Assembly: GCA_033763555.1 (NCBI GenBank)
Contig: JANRKK010000043.1
Location: 1-64,000, forward strand
DNA from: JALYJG01 sp033763555
GTDB lineage: Bacteria; Pseudomonadota; Alphaproteobacteria; UBA9219
Length of the DNA stretch: 64,000 nucleotides
Direction: 5' to 3'
Below, piece by piece: positions 56,302-64,000 of the stretch. The number at the start of each line of letters is the position of its first letter. Positions within the stretch are counted from its first letter, which is position 1. The notes beneath the pieces were generated by a model, which was not told where the DNA came from, ran no database searches, and saw nothing but the letters and a program-made list of their open reading frames with translations. A program made the translations under genes and the position numbers.

Positions 56302-58029
56302 TTAGTGGGTTTTCAAGCGCGCCAAATGCCTTTCATCCCGCACTATTTTAACCGCCAGAATAGCGGCTATTTCCAGTAAAATAAAAGCAACCGCCAGAGA
56401 AACAAGGGCGAAATGAGGCCAGGCCAAAACACTAAGACTCTCAATGAGAAGAGAGAATTGTCCCAGACAACCGACAACATCTGGTACGGATAAAAGGAAA
56501 ATCCTGTTGCCAAGTACCGGAACCGCACATCCCGCGAAAGCCGTCATGTAAGACAGGATATTGATGAAATTGAGCAGGATAATGGGCAAGCACAGACAGG
56601 CCATGACCGTGGCAAGCCACTTTCTTTCCAAACTCCATTTGAGGCTCAAACCGTAGATAAGCGCAAAACAGGGCGCGAGGATATGCAGGTAATAACCGGG
56701 CGTACCGTCATTGTTCTGCAGTATGAAAGCTACAAAAATATTCGCAAACAGCCCGACAACCACGGGTACAATGATATAAAATGGAAGATGAAAGAGAGGA
56801 TCCCGACGGCAGCGCAGAGCCAAAACATACAACGCAAAGATGACTGCCGTGAAAGCAACAAGCGCCTTATAAATAGGAATGTTGATGGCCAACAGCGACC
56901 AGCTACCAAAAACCCAGACAAATGTGTGCAACATCACCCATATTTTTTCGACAAATTTAGCTACGGAAAAATGTTGAACAAGCAAAGGCCACGCGTCTTG
57001 GGCATTAACGGCTCTCTGGAAATTCATTGCCCCAAAATCACCTGATCCTACATAGTTGATGAGGTAAAGTGGCGCCCCGACAGCCAACAGAATACCGAGA
57101 GCTTTCAGTGGTGGCTGCCACCAATCGCGATTCCGCCCGGGCTGATAACGGACAATGCGCAGATGATAGACAGCAAGAAACAACATAATGCCAGCTGAAA
57201 TCGGCAGCATGAGAGCCTTTGTCAGCCATCCCAACCCCAAGCAAAAACCTAGCCCCAACCAGGCCTCGCTGCGTGGCGCGCGCATATGCCACAACAAACA
57301 AGCCCATGTGATACCAAACAGAAAAAGACACATGCTGTCATTGCCCATGCGCGCAAATTCCCAGCTATATTGCGGCATCAGAAAAGGATACAACGCACCC
57401 AAAGCGGTTATTTTATCGGCCTCCTGTACACCCGTTTTCCCGAGATAAGCGCGCGTGGCATAAAGCCCGATGCAAAATCCGGCAAACGCCAACAGAAAAG
57501 AGAGAATTCTCAACGTTAAAACGGCTGTCACAAACGAAACCTGTCCGCTTAAAAACTTCAAGGCTTGTCCGACGATGCCGTAGTAAAGACCCGGATGTTG
57601 GTATTGCACATTTGTTTCAGAAGCTGGGCTGTATTCAGATGGCAGGGATGCTTGCCTGTAAGCGCGCAGATAACCCTCTATAGTCGGCGGATTTTTAAAG
57701 AAATCCGAGTAACTGATATATTTCTCTGTCGAATGGTTATAGGTCTTCTGTCCATAGATCCAGTAATAGGGCATTGGCCCTTTTTTATAATAATCAAAAA
57801 CATCTCTTGTCATGCGCGTACCGATGGAGCGCGGATCTTCCTTCCATGATCTGACAACGGAATCGGTCGGAGCCAAAGTTTGGGTCTGCAACCGCGAGAA
57901 ATGCCTGTCCTCATCAAAACCTTCGAAAGGCGGGAGAATGGCAATTATCGTTAAACCAAACGCAAGCTGCGCTGCCAGAAGAAGCAAAGTGACTGCCGAC
58001 CAGGATAAACGCGGCAATGCATCAATCAT
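56302..58029 (-). CDS. GT-C-type polytopic membrane protein
   Basis: 575 residues from MIDALPRLSW. About a dozen membrane segments. The first extracellular loop has PPFEGFDEDRHF, like the Asp/His-containing loop of DUF2142 and other GT-C glycosyltransferases that use polyprenyl-phosphate sugars; a large soluble loop (WKEDPRSIGTRMTRDVFDYY) follows. The substrate is unknown. Its start overlaps the stop of the upstream GT-C-like gene by 8 bases, so the two are coupled. The DNA is a little lower in GC than the average here. Confidence 0.72.
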   Translation of the reverse strand: MIDALPRLSWSAVTLLLLAAQLAFGLTIIAILPPFEGFDEDRHFSRLQTQTLAPTDSVVRSWKEDPRSIGTRMTRDVFDYYKKGPMPYYWIYGQKTYNHSTEKYISYSDFFKNPPTIEGYLRAYRQASLPSEYSPASETNVQYQHPGLYYGIVGQALKFLSGQVSFVTAVLTLRILSFLLAFAGFCIGLYATRAYLGKTGVQEADKITALGALYPFLMPQYSWEFARMGNDSMCLFLFGITWACLLWHMRAPRSEAWLGLGFCLGLGWLTKALMLPISAGIMLFLAVYHLRIVRYQPGRNRDWWQPPLKALGILLAVGAPLYLINYVGSGDFGAMNFQRAVNAQDAWPLLVQHFSVAKFVEKIWVMLHTFVWVFGSWSLLAINIPIYKALVAFTAVIFALYVLALRCRRDPLFHLPFYIIVPVVVGLFANIFVAFILQNNDGTPGYYLHILAPCFALIYGLSLKWSLERKWLATVMACLCLPIILLNFINILSYMTAFAGCAVPVLGNRIFLLSVPDVVGCLGQFSLLIESLSVLAWPHFALVSLAVAFILLEIAAILAVKIVRDERHLARLKTH

Positions 58030-59863
58030 GCCGGGATTTCCTATTCCTCGGTTTAACCTCAAAAAGCATGACATTCCCCGGAATACCAATCTGCCTCAGC
58101 CAAGGAGGTATCTTACCACTGGACAGTTGCTGAGAGAAATTAAGGGCATTATCTGCTGGCTTTGGCTCGTCTCCAAAATAATTCGTGCTACGGCACATGA
58201 CGACAAAATCAACATTGCGCCGCCGGACGATAGCCCTGGCTATGTCAGGATTATAGGTTGAGAAAAATTTATAAGAATCCAAATTACCCTCAAGATTCAT
58301 ATGATAGGGCCCAGCCAGAACCTTGTGCGGCGTACGGAAGAGGAGTTCTGCCCCCTCCCCTATCGTATTCATAATAGTCTGCGATTTAGAGCCATAAGAC
58401 TCGCTAAGAGAGCGAGAGGCAAAATTGAGGGGGCATTCCGTTCCTTTATGAGACACCGGAAAAAATACAATGTCAGCCAAAAGAGGTCGACCACCTGTGA
58501 GAACAGGAATAACAACAGCGATTAATGGCATCATCAGAACTGCAGCCGCTCTCATAACTAGCCTCCTGGAGCGAGGACGCCAGACATTGATAGCTGCCCA
58601 TATGTTCTTCAGCAGAAGAGTTAAAGGAATAATGCTGAATGCTTGAGCATAAGCAATGAAGCGCTGCTGATAAAATACAGCGAGAAGAGTTGTCGTAGTT
58701 ATCAAGGCAAACAAAAACCCCGTTACCCATCGATGCCGTTGGTCAGCATTCTGAAAAAAACGAAACTGAACGACTATAGCGATAATCGGAAAGAGCAAGG
58801 CTTGCGCGGACGCATCCTGGCGCATCAAAGGCCAAGCCTCCGTCGCATAGCCTAAAATCATGGCTTCCAGCTTAGGATTGATGACTCCGTAAGGTCCGCC
58901 AATAAGATTCGGGAAATAAAATAGAAAAACAGCCGCCGCGATAAATATCGCACCACCACCGCACACAACACGTCGCTTTACAGGCAGGATAGAAGCCCAC
59001 CCAATACACAGAAACCACAAAGCGACCAACCCGATAAGAACAATGTAAACAAAAGAATATGCTGCCGCCTGAATATCAAAAAAATGCTGCGGGCCGCGAC
59101 TTATATAAAGAAGCACCAGAGCAGGTACAAAAAGAGCAAGAGAAAAAATATGGCCTGAACGCCTTGCCTTCATACCTGTGATGATCATCCACAGGCCCAG
59201 CCAACCGCTTGCAATAAAAAAGACTGGTAAAAATTCAAGGCCAATACTGACACCAAGCGCCAAAAAACTGCCTGCTGCAATCGCCCATTTCCATCCATCC
59301 GAGCGCTGCATCATACGGATGCTCGCACCCATAGCCGTAATGGCTATTAAGAGCTCCACCCCATGATGGTCGACACGGCCGGGATTGAATTGAGAGAGGA
59401 CAGCACCAGAAAAAAGCGCGATATAAGCTGTTACCCACGCCCAGTCTTTACCGACAAAAGGCAATGCTGCCCAGCGCACAGCCATCAAAAAAAGAGCGAA
59501 ATAGAGCAAAGGAAAAAAGGCTGCTGTAATTGTGGCCGCACCAACATAACCAAACCAGGGCTGCAAAAGAAAAATGGGAATGCCATACAGCAGATTAAAA
59601 AGACTGGAAAAATGAACAAAAACCCCAGCGGGTGGATTCATCCGATGCTGAATAGGGTCAAACCAGCCTTGGCCTTTAAGCCAGTCAATCGCCTGTACCA
59701 ATTTGAGATAATCGTCAGAATCGATAAAATTGCCCTGGAGAATAAGGCTGGAAGGATGCAACGTAAAACAAAGGGCAAAATAAACCCAAACAACCACGGG
59801 CAGCCACCGAAAGGGCGGTTTCAAGATATGGGCAGACGCCTGCATAAGACGTGATCGGGTCAT
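58022..59863 (-). CDS. STT3-like GT-C membrane protein
   Basis: 613 residues with about twelve membrane segments and a soluble C-terminal domain (about 470-613). Loop 1 contains DSDDYLKLVQAIDWL, and a later loop contains PGRVDHHGVE, the combination seen in the STT3/AglB-like oligosaccharyl transferase and related GT-C enzymes (Asp-rich first loop, DHH). It may transfer a lipid-linked sugar to a protein or glycan. It pairs with the next GT-C gene, and both lie upstream of the Hsp70-like gene without overlap. Other glycosylation genes are absent here. Confidence 0.72.
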   Translation of the reverse strand: MTRSRLMQASAHILKPPFRWLPVVVWVYFALCFTLHPSSLILQGNFIDSDDYLKLVQAIDWLKGQGWFDPIQHRMNPPAGVFVHFSSLFNLLYGIPIFLLQPWFGYVGAATITAAFFPLLYFALFLMAVRWAALPFVGKDWAWVTAYIALFSGAVLSQFNPGRVDHHGVELLIAITAMGASIRMMQRSDGWKWAIAAGSFLALGVSIGLEFLPVFFIASGWLGLWMIITGMKARRSGHIFSLALFVPALVLLYISRGPQHFFDIQAAAYSFVYIVLIGLVALWFLCIGWASILPVKRRVVCGGGAIFIAAAVFLFYFPNLIGGPYGVINPKLEAMILGYATEAWPLMRQDASAQALLFPIIAIVVQFRFFQNADQRHRWVTGFLFALITTTTLLAVFYQQRFIAYAQAFSIIPLTLLLKNIWAAINVWRPRSRRLVMRAAAVLMMPLIAVVIPVLTGGRPLLADIVFFPVSHKGTECPLNFASRSLSESYGSKSQTIMNTIGEGAELLFRTPHKVLAGPYHMNLEGNLDSYKFFSTYNPDIARAIVRRRNVDFVVMCRSTNYFGDEPKPADNALNFSQQLSSGKIPPWLRQIGIPGNVMLFEVKPRNRKSRHD

Positions 59864-59946
59864 GGTTTTTGATTAAGGAAGAACAGGCTTCATTTCACTT
59901 TATCCAATAATTTGCTAACTCCTTCATATAGCGAAAGCAATGATTC

Positions 59947-61248
59947 ATGACACCCTCTGCGCGTCTTCAGGCCGTTCTTGACCTTCTGGAAGAAATCGAA
60001 ACAACGCCGCGCCCGGCCGATGCGTTGGTCAGCGCCTATTTCCGGGCACGCCGCTACATTGGCAGCAAAGACCGGGCTTATGCATCAACAACACTTTACG
60101 ACGTTCTGCGCCACCACGCGCGATTTACATGGTGGCTCGAACAGAAAACAAACACCCAACCATCACCACGCGCCCGGCTCCTAGCTTATCTCACGCTTGT
60201 TCAAGAAAAAGCTCCAGAGCAGATAGCGGAGTTATTTAATGGTTCAAAATTTTCACCTTCCAGGCTTGATAAAAATGAAGAAGCGCTCTTACACAAACTC
60301 AAATCCCATACCGTTGAACATCCCTCAATGCCGGATGAAATCAAAGTAGAATGCCCGGATTGGGCTGTCTTGCCCCTGCAACAAAGATTTGGAAAAAATT
60401 TTATTCGTGAAATGCAGGCGCTTTTGGAACCCGCACTCCTCGATTTGCGCATCAATCCCCTTAAAACATCCCGCGATGATATTTTGAAGGAACTGAAAGC
60501 AATGGACATCAAAGCAGAAGCCTGCACTTTATCGCCATGGGGAATCCGTATCCAGGACCGCCCTTCTCTTGCGGCTCTGCCAATGCTCAAAAACGGACTG
60601 GTCGAAATTCAGGATGAAGGTTCGCAACTGGCAGCACTTCTGGTCGACGCAAAACCCGGACAACGGGTCATGGATTTCTGTGCAGGCGCAGGCGGCAAGA
60701 CCTTGGCTATTGCGGCACAAATGAAAAACAAGGGACGCATAACAGCCTGCGATGTTCTTGGCGGGCGCCTGAAGCGCAGTGCCGAACGTTTCCGCCGTGC
60801 GGGCCTGCACAATATCGAAACCCGAATTCTTAAAAACGAAAATGATCCATGGCTCAAACGTCACAAGGCAAGTTTTGATCGCGTTCTTGTCGACGCACCT
60901 TGCAGTGGAACGGGCACCTGGCGGCGCAATCCGGATTCACGATGGCGCTCTCTTGGACCAGGACTCAAAAAATTGCTGGAACTTCAGGCAAATATTTTGA
61001 AAAGTGCCGCCCGCCTTGTAAAGCCCGATGGTCATCTCATTTATGCAACCTGCTCACTTTTGCCGGAAGAAAATGAAGGTCAAATTGAGAAATTTTTGAC
61101 AAACTATTCCGATTTTCAAGCCATAAATTGCCATGAAATATTGGCGAATCTGCCTCTTGGAAAACAGGGAATAAGTGCCTATTTAAGTCTTACGCCCCTG
61201 CAGCATAAAACTGACGGTTTTTTTGGCGCCGTTCTTAAAAAATCATAG
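59947..61248 (+). CDS. RsmB-type 16S rRNA (cytosine-C5)-methyltransferase
   Basis: 433 residues: an N-terminal NusB-like helical domain (residues 1-115), then a Rossmann methyltransferase with VMDFCAGAGGKTLAIAAQ (motif I), the catalytic DAPCSGTGTWRRNPDSRW near residue 316, and a second cysteine in YATCSLLPEENEGQI. Two cysteines, one for the covalent attack, are typical of the RsmB/Sun/NOP2 family. It methylates C967 of 16S rRNA in E. coli; here the exact target is assumed. It diverges from the GT-C pair and is followed by the IcmD-like gene. Confidence 0.9.
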   Translation: MTPSARLQAVLDLLEEIETTPRPADALVSAYFRARRYIGSKDRAYASTTLYDVLRHHARFTWWLEQKTNTQPSPRARLLAYLTLVQEKAPEQIAELFNGSKFSPSRLDKNEEALLHKLKSHTVEHPSMPDEIKVECPDWAVLPLQQRFGKNFIREMQALLEPALLDLRINPLKTSRDDILKELKAMDIKAEACTLSPWGIRIQDRPSLAALPMLKNGLVEIQDEGSQLAALLVDAKPGQRVMDFCAGAGGKTLAIAAQMKNKGRITACDVLGGRLKRSAERFRRAGLHNIETRILKNENDPWLKRHKASFDRVLVDAPCSGTGTWRRNPDSRWRSLGPGLKKLLELQANILKSAARLVKPDGHLIYATCSLLPEENEGQIEKFLTNYSDFQAINCHEILANLPLGKQGISAYLSLTPLQHKTDGFFGAVLKKS

Positions 61249-61432
61249 ATAACTCATTGTATTAGTTCATTTTTTACAGAACTCTCAAAATCGTTTCTGG
61301 GGATTTGGATATTCAAAATGTTAAAGCGAAAACCCCTTATTTTAAAAGCTCATTAACAATTCAGCGCTAGATTAAGCTCGTAAGTTAAATTATCTGCAAA
61401 ACTTTAGTCGAATGCAACCGGAGGAGGAAGAA

Positions 61433-61825
61433 ATGAAGAAAGACAAACTGATCAACAGCGTCTATCAGGGCATGCTGATGGCTGCGGTTATGGCCGTTGC
61501 TGTTCCTTTCCCTGACATGGCAGCTTGGGCCCAAGGCAATAATATTGGCAGCACCGTGACCAGCGTCAATTCGAGCCTTGTTGACGTCCCCAAAATGGTC
61601 TCCATTCTGTTTTACATCGGTGGCGCTGCTTTGGCAGGTGCTGGCCTTTTAAAACTGAAAGCACATGCTGAAAATCCTTCCCAAACTCCCATCTCTCATG
61701 GCTTGGGTCGTCTTTTGGTAGGAGCAGGTCTGCTTGTATTGCCGTTCGTCAGCGGTCAGATCATCAACACGATGAACTTTGGCGGCTCGAACACAACCTT
61801 TAACGCGTTCGGCACAATTACGTAA
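61433..61825 (+). CDS. IcmD/DotP-like small membrane protein
   Basis: 130 residues from MKKDKLINSVYQG, chosen because GGAGGAGG stands just before it; an ATG at 61412 lacks a site. A signal-like N-terminus (cleavage near AAWA-QG) precedes two membrane helices (MVSILFYIGGAALAGAGLLKL and GLGRLLVGAGLLVLPFVSG) joined by a polar loop with KAHAENPSQTPIS. That loop and the two-helix plan resemble IcmD/DotP of Dot/Icm type IV secretion systems. A roughly 180-bp AT-rich gap upstream may hold its promoter. An IcmJ-like gene follows 12 bp later. Confidence 0.5.
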   Translation: MKKDKLINSVYQGMLMAAVMAVAVPFPDMAAWAQGNNIGSTVTSVNSSLVDVPKMVSILFYIGGAALAGAGLLKLKAHAENPSQTPISHGLGRLLVGAGLLVLPFVSGQIINTMNFGGSNTTFNAFGTIT

Positions 61826-61837
61826 ACGCAGGCTGAT

Positions 61838-62518
61838 TTGAACTTCCTCCCCATTACTCTTGGCGTCAGGCGTTCGCCTGGCGCCAAGAAGGGGAAGGCT
61901 CTCCCCGATCCTAAATCACAAACAGAAAAGACTCTGCGGCTGGATGATTACGCCTGCCGCTTTTGTGGTTTCCGCGCCAAGCGCTATCAGCGCGTCATTC
62001 CCCACATCGATGCCGACGGCGAAGCATCTCTCGTAACCGCCTGCACCTTTTGCGAACAATGCGTCACGCTTGAACGCGCGGGCATCACAGGCCCCGGCGT
62101 CCTGCTCTGGCTCCCCGAAATCGGCCAAGCTGAGCTGAATCATGCTGCACGCGCCATTTACATTGCGCGTCGCTCGGAAGGCCCTATCGCCGAAGCAGCA
62201 ACCCGCGCGCTGGATGCCCTGATGGCCCGGCGTGCTGATGCCAAAAAACGTCTGGGTGGTGATGATCCTCTTCTGCTGGCGACTGTCCTGCAGGAAACAC
62301 TGGATGAAAAAGAAATCACACAGGCCACAGCCAAACTGGACGGCATACGGCTCCTGCCGCCGGATAAATATCTGGTGCGCGGCCCCAAGGGTGACACAAA
62401 CCAGTTTCCTCAAATGGTGAAATACTGGTGTTCATCCGAAGGCCCTTATGCCAACCTGCCGGAACGAAGCTGGATGGATATGTTCAAGACCGCCTCAGCT
62501 TCGATCGGCAACGCTTAA
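61838..62518 (+). CDS. IcmJ/DotN-like zinc protein
   Basis: 226 residues from a TTG start. Two cysteine clusters, C40-x2-C43 (YACRFCGFRAK) and C69-x2-C72-x2-C75 (ACTFCEQC), can bind zinc; the surrounding RVIPHIDADGEASLVTACTFCEQC and later GPGVLLWLPEIGQAELNH match the IcmJ/DotN family of the Dot/Icm coupling complex. It follows the IcmD-like gene, and nadD starts 16 bp later. No other type IV secretion genes are in the window, so the pair is isolated. Confidence 0.6.
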   Translation: MNFLPITLGVRRSPGAKKGKALPDPKSQTEKTLRLDDYACRFCGFRAKRYQRVIPHIDADGEASLVTACTFCEQCVTLERAGITGPGVLLWLPEIGQAELNHAARAIYIARRSEGPIAEAATRALDALMARRADAKKRLGGDDPLLLATVLQETLDEKEITQATAKLDGIRLLPPDKYLVRGPKGDTNQFPQMVKYWCSSEGPYANLPERSWMDMFKTASASIGNA

Positions 62519-62534
62519 CTTCCTTACGCACGGC

Positions 62535-63152
62535 ATGCTCCATCCGCATCTTCGCTCCAGCCCCTCCCTGGCAGGGCAATGCATCGGTCTCCTCGGTGGC
62601 TCTTTCAACCCAGCGCATGATGGCCACCGCTCCATAAGCCTGTACGCCTTGAAACGGTTGAAACTGAATCAGGTCTGGTGGCTGGTCAGCCCACAAAATC
62701 CGCTCAAACCCTCCAAAGGCATGGCCCCCTTGGCAACACGCCTGAAAGAGGCCCGCAAAGTTGCCAGCCATAACCGCATTGCCGTGATGGATATGGAGGT
62801 GCAGCTTCGTACCCGCTACACTTTCGACACATTGCGCGCCTTGCGCCGCCGTTTTCCGAAAACGCGCTTTGTATGGCTGATGGGCGCCGACAATCTCAAC
62901 CAGATCCCCGCATGGCATGAAGGGCTGGCGATTTTCCATGTTATGCCTGTTGCCGTCTTCCGCCGCCCTGCCTATGCTGTAGGCCGTGGATTGGGCAAGG
63001 CAGCGCAGCGCCATAGCCGTTCCTGGCATCCGGCCAAGCATGCAAGCGAGCTTGCATCCCTGCCGCCGCCAGCCTGGCTTGTACTCGACAATCCACTGAA
63101 TAAACTGTCGGCAACCGAGATCCGCGGCAAATCCCACAAGAAAGGCAAATAA
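62535..63152 (+). CDS. nadD: Nicotinate-nucleotide adenylyltransferase
   Basis: 205 residues from MLHPHLRSS. The nucleotidyltransferase signature GLLGGSFNPAHDGH, the VWWLVSPQNPLK loop and WLMGADNLNQIPAWH are present; the C-terminal ISSTxIR motif reads KLSATEIRG. It makes deamido-NAD from nicotinate mononucleotide. The frame is open 29 codons upstream, overlapping the IcmJ-like gene, but the first part does not look like NadD. It leads the conserved nadD-rsfS-rlmH unit. Confidence 0.95.
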   Translation: MLHPHLRSSPSLAGQCIGLLGGSFNPAHDGHRSISLYALKRLKLNQVWWLVSPQNPLKPSKGMAPLATRLKEARKVASHNRIAVMDMEVQLRTRYTFDTLRALRRRFPKTRFVWLMGADNLNQIPAWHEGLAIFHVMPVAVFRRPAYAVGRGLGKAAQRHSRSWHPAKHASELASLPPPAWLVLDNPLNKLSATEIRGKSHKKGK

Positions 63153-63154
63153 GC

Positions 63155-63667
63155 GTGGCAAAAACGAAAAAAACCAAATCCAAAGCCAATGTAAAGAAAA
63201 AATCCGCAGCGGTAAAAAAGCCTGTCAAGAAAACCGCCTTTAAAAAACCAATTGCGCGCAAAGCCGTAAAGAAACCGTCTCCAGCACCCGCCAGGAAAAA
63301 AGGGCCGCGTGGACTGCCGGAAATTCTGCGCGATACAGCGCTGAAAATCCTTGATGACCGTCAGGCCGAAGATATTGTAACCGTCGACCTTACGGCCAGA
63401 AGCAGCCTGGCCGATTACCTGATCGTTGCTTCCGGCCGCGCTTCGCGCCAGGTTGCCGCAATCGCCCATTATCTGCGTGAAGCCTTCACCAAGCATGGCG
63501 TGCGTCAAATCCGCATCGAGGGCTTGCCGCAAGGCAACTGGGTTCTGGTCGATGCGGGTGATGTGGTCGTGCATCTGTTTCGCCCCGAAGTCCGGCGCTA
63601 TTACGATCTGGAAGGCATATGGGGCGGTGATGGCGTGATTGACCGCGCCGCAATCATGAAGGAATAA
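63155..63667 (+). CDS. rsfS: Ribosomal silencing factor RsfS with lysine-rich N-terminus
   Basis: 170 residues from a GTG start. The core (about 52-165) is RsfS/RsfA: DRQAEDIVTVDLTARSSLADYLIVASGRASRQVAAIA (in pieces), then GNWVLVDAGDVVVHLFRPEVRRYYDLEGIWG. It binds uL14 and blocks subunit joining when nutrients are low. The first 50 residues are almost entirely Lys, Ala, Pro and Thr (KKTKSKANVKKKSAAVKKP and similar), a histone-H1-like tail absent from typical RsfS of about 110-120 residues. It follows nadD by 2 bp and precedes rlmH by 2 bp. Confidence 0.93.
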   Translation: MAKTKKTKSKANVKKKSAAVKKPVKKTAFKKPIARKAVKKPSPAPARKKGPRGLPEILRDTALKILDDRQAEDIVTVDLTARSSLADYLIVASGRASRQVAAIAHYLREAFTKHGVRQIRIEGLPQGNWVLVDAGDVVVHLFRPEVRRYYDLEGIWGGDGVIDRAAIMKE

Positions 63668-63669
63668 CG

Positions 63670-64000
63670 GTGAAAATCGCCGTTCTGGCTATCGGCAAAA
63701 TGGGCGCTGCCGAAACAACTTTATGTGACGAATATCTAAAACGGATGAAAGGCAAAATATCCGTCAAGGAAGTTGCCTCGCCCAAAAACCTGCCGCCCGC
63801 GCAAACACAAAAAGCCGAAGCTGAAAAAATTCTGGCATCACTTCCGGCCAAAGCCTACGCCATTCTTCTCGATGAGCGCGGCAAGGATCTCACCAGCCGG
63901 GAATTTGCCAGCAAGCTGGATAGGTGGAAAGAGCAAAATGCCGACCTTGTTTTTATTATCGGCGGAGCCGACGGCGTGACGGAGGATGTGCGCAAGCGCG
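63670..64000 (+). CDS. rlmH: 23S rRNA (pseudouridine1915-N3)-methyltransferase RlmH, 5' part
   Basis: The frame opens with GTG at 63670 and runs past the window end, giving 110 residues. KIAVLAIGKMG at the start, AKAYAILLDERGKDLTSREFA in the middle and VFIIGGADGVTEDV near the edge are the RlmH SPOUT motifs (the GGADG loop binds SAM). RlmH methylates pseudouridine 1915 in 23S rRNA. It completes the nadD-rsfS-rlmH order common in bacteria. The C-terminal knot is outside the window. Confidence 0.95.
   Translation, partial: MKIAVLAIGKMGAAETTLCDEYLKRMKGKISVKEVASPKNLPPAQTQKAEAEKILASLPAKAYAILLDERGKDLTSREFASKLDRWKEQNADLVFIIGGADGVTEDVRKR

Overview
The window comes from an alphaproteobacterial chromosome, probably in or near Rhodospirillales/Micavibrionales. 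The evidence is a circularly permuted two-piece tmRNA gene, an RNase J gene followed by a DUF1467 gene, a clpP-clpX-lon run, CobS/CobT-type cobaltochelatase subunits, an EIIA-Man/HPr/EI phosphotransferase set with no sugar permease, a Tim44-like protein, and rodZ-ispG. It is mostly housekeeping DNA of moderately high GC. Short AT-richer orphan genes are slotted between conserved genes. I see no CRISPR array, prophage or complete IS.

Layout. 1-6.7 kb: a methyltransferase fragment, a FliK-like protein with an FlhG/MinD-type ATPase, rsmE, a solute-binding protein, RNase J and DUF1467. 6.7-8.7 kb: tag, tRNA-Lys, a methyltransferase, tRNA-Ser and a small orphan. 8.7-15 kb: clpP, clpX, lon and an NtrC-type regulator with altered AAA+ motifs, all on the minus strand. 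15-17.5 kb: sucB and a Ser/Thr/Gly-rich orphan. 17.5-21.8 kb: an incomplete F1 ATP synthase operon (atpG, atpD, atpC) carrying two foreign genes and lacking atpH/atpA. 21.8-26.6 kb: ferredoxin, livM/livH, a secreted protein and guaA. 26.6-29 kb: permuted tmRNA, tRNA-Gly, two small membrane proteins, mnmA and a MITE-like element.

29-35.5 kb: a tandem ThyX-like protein, an orphan next to tRNA-Cys, the PTS set, and a coiled-coil protein whose gene overlaps a PhaC-like hydrolase gene by up to 224 nt in another frame. 35.5-42 kb: a compositionally mosaic trpS, argH, cobS, an immunity-like lipo/secreted protein, cobT and ubiG. 42-49.7 kb: lysC, orphans, a short-chain dehydrogenase, a DUF559 cassette bounded by inverted repeats, a nitronate monooxygenase-like enzyme, rodZ, ispG and prfA. 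49.7-56.2 kb (minus strand): an Hsp70-like protein, an unknown partner, a Tim44-like protein, an L,D-transpeptidase and a DUF882 peptidase. 56-60 kb: two GT-C-type membrane proteins. 60-64 kb: an RsmB-like methyltransferase, an IcmD-like/IcmJ-like pair, nadD, rsfS and the start of rlmH.

The best candidates for new biology are the dual-coding overlap at 33.9 kb, the tandem ThyX with complementary half-motifs, the Hsp70/Tim44 neighbourhood, the insertion-riddled atp locus, the immunity-like gene inside cobS-cobT, the DUF559 inverted-repeat cassette, and the isolated IcmD/IcmJ-like pair. All functional calls come from reading translated sequence by eye; no database search was run.
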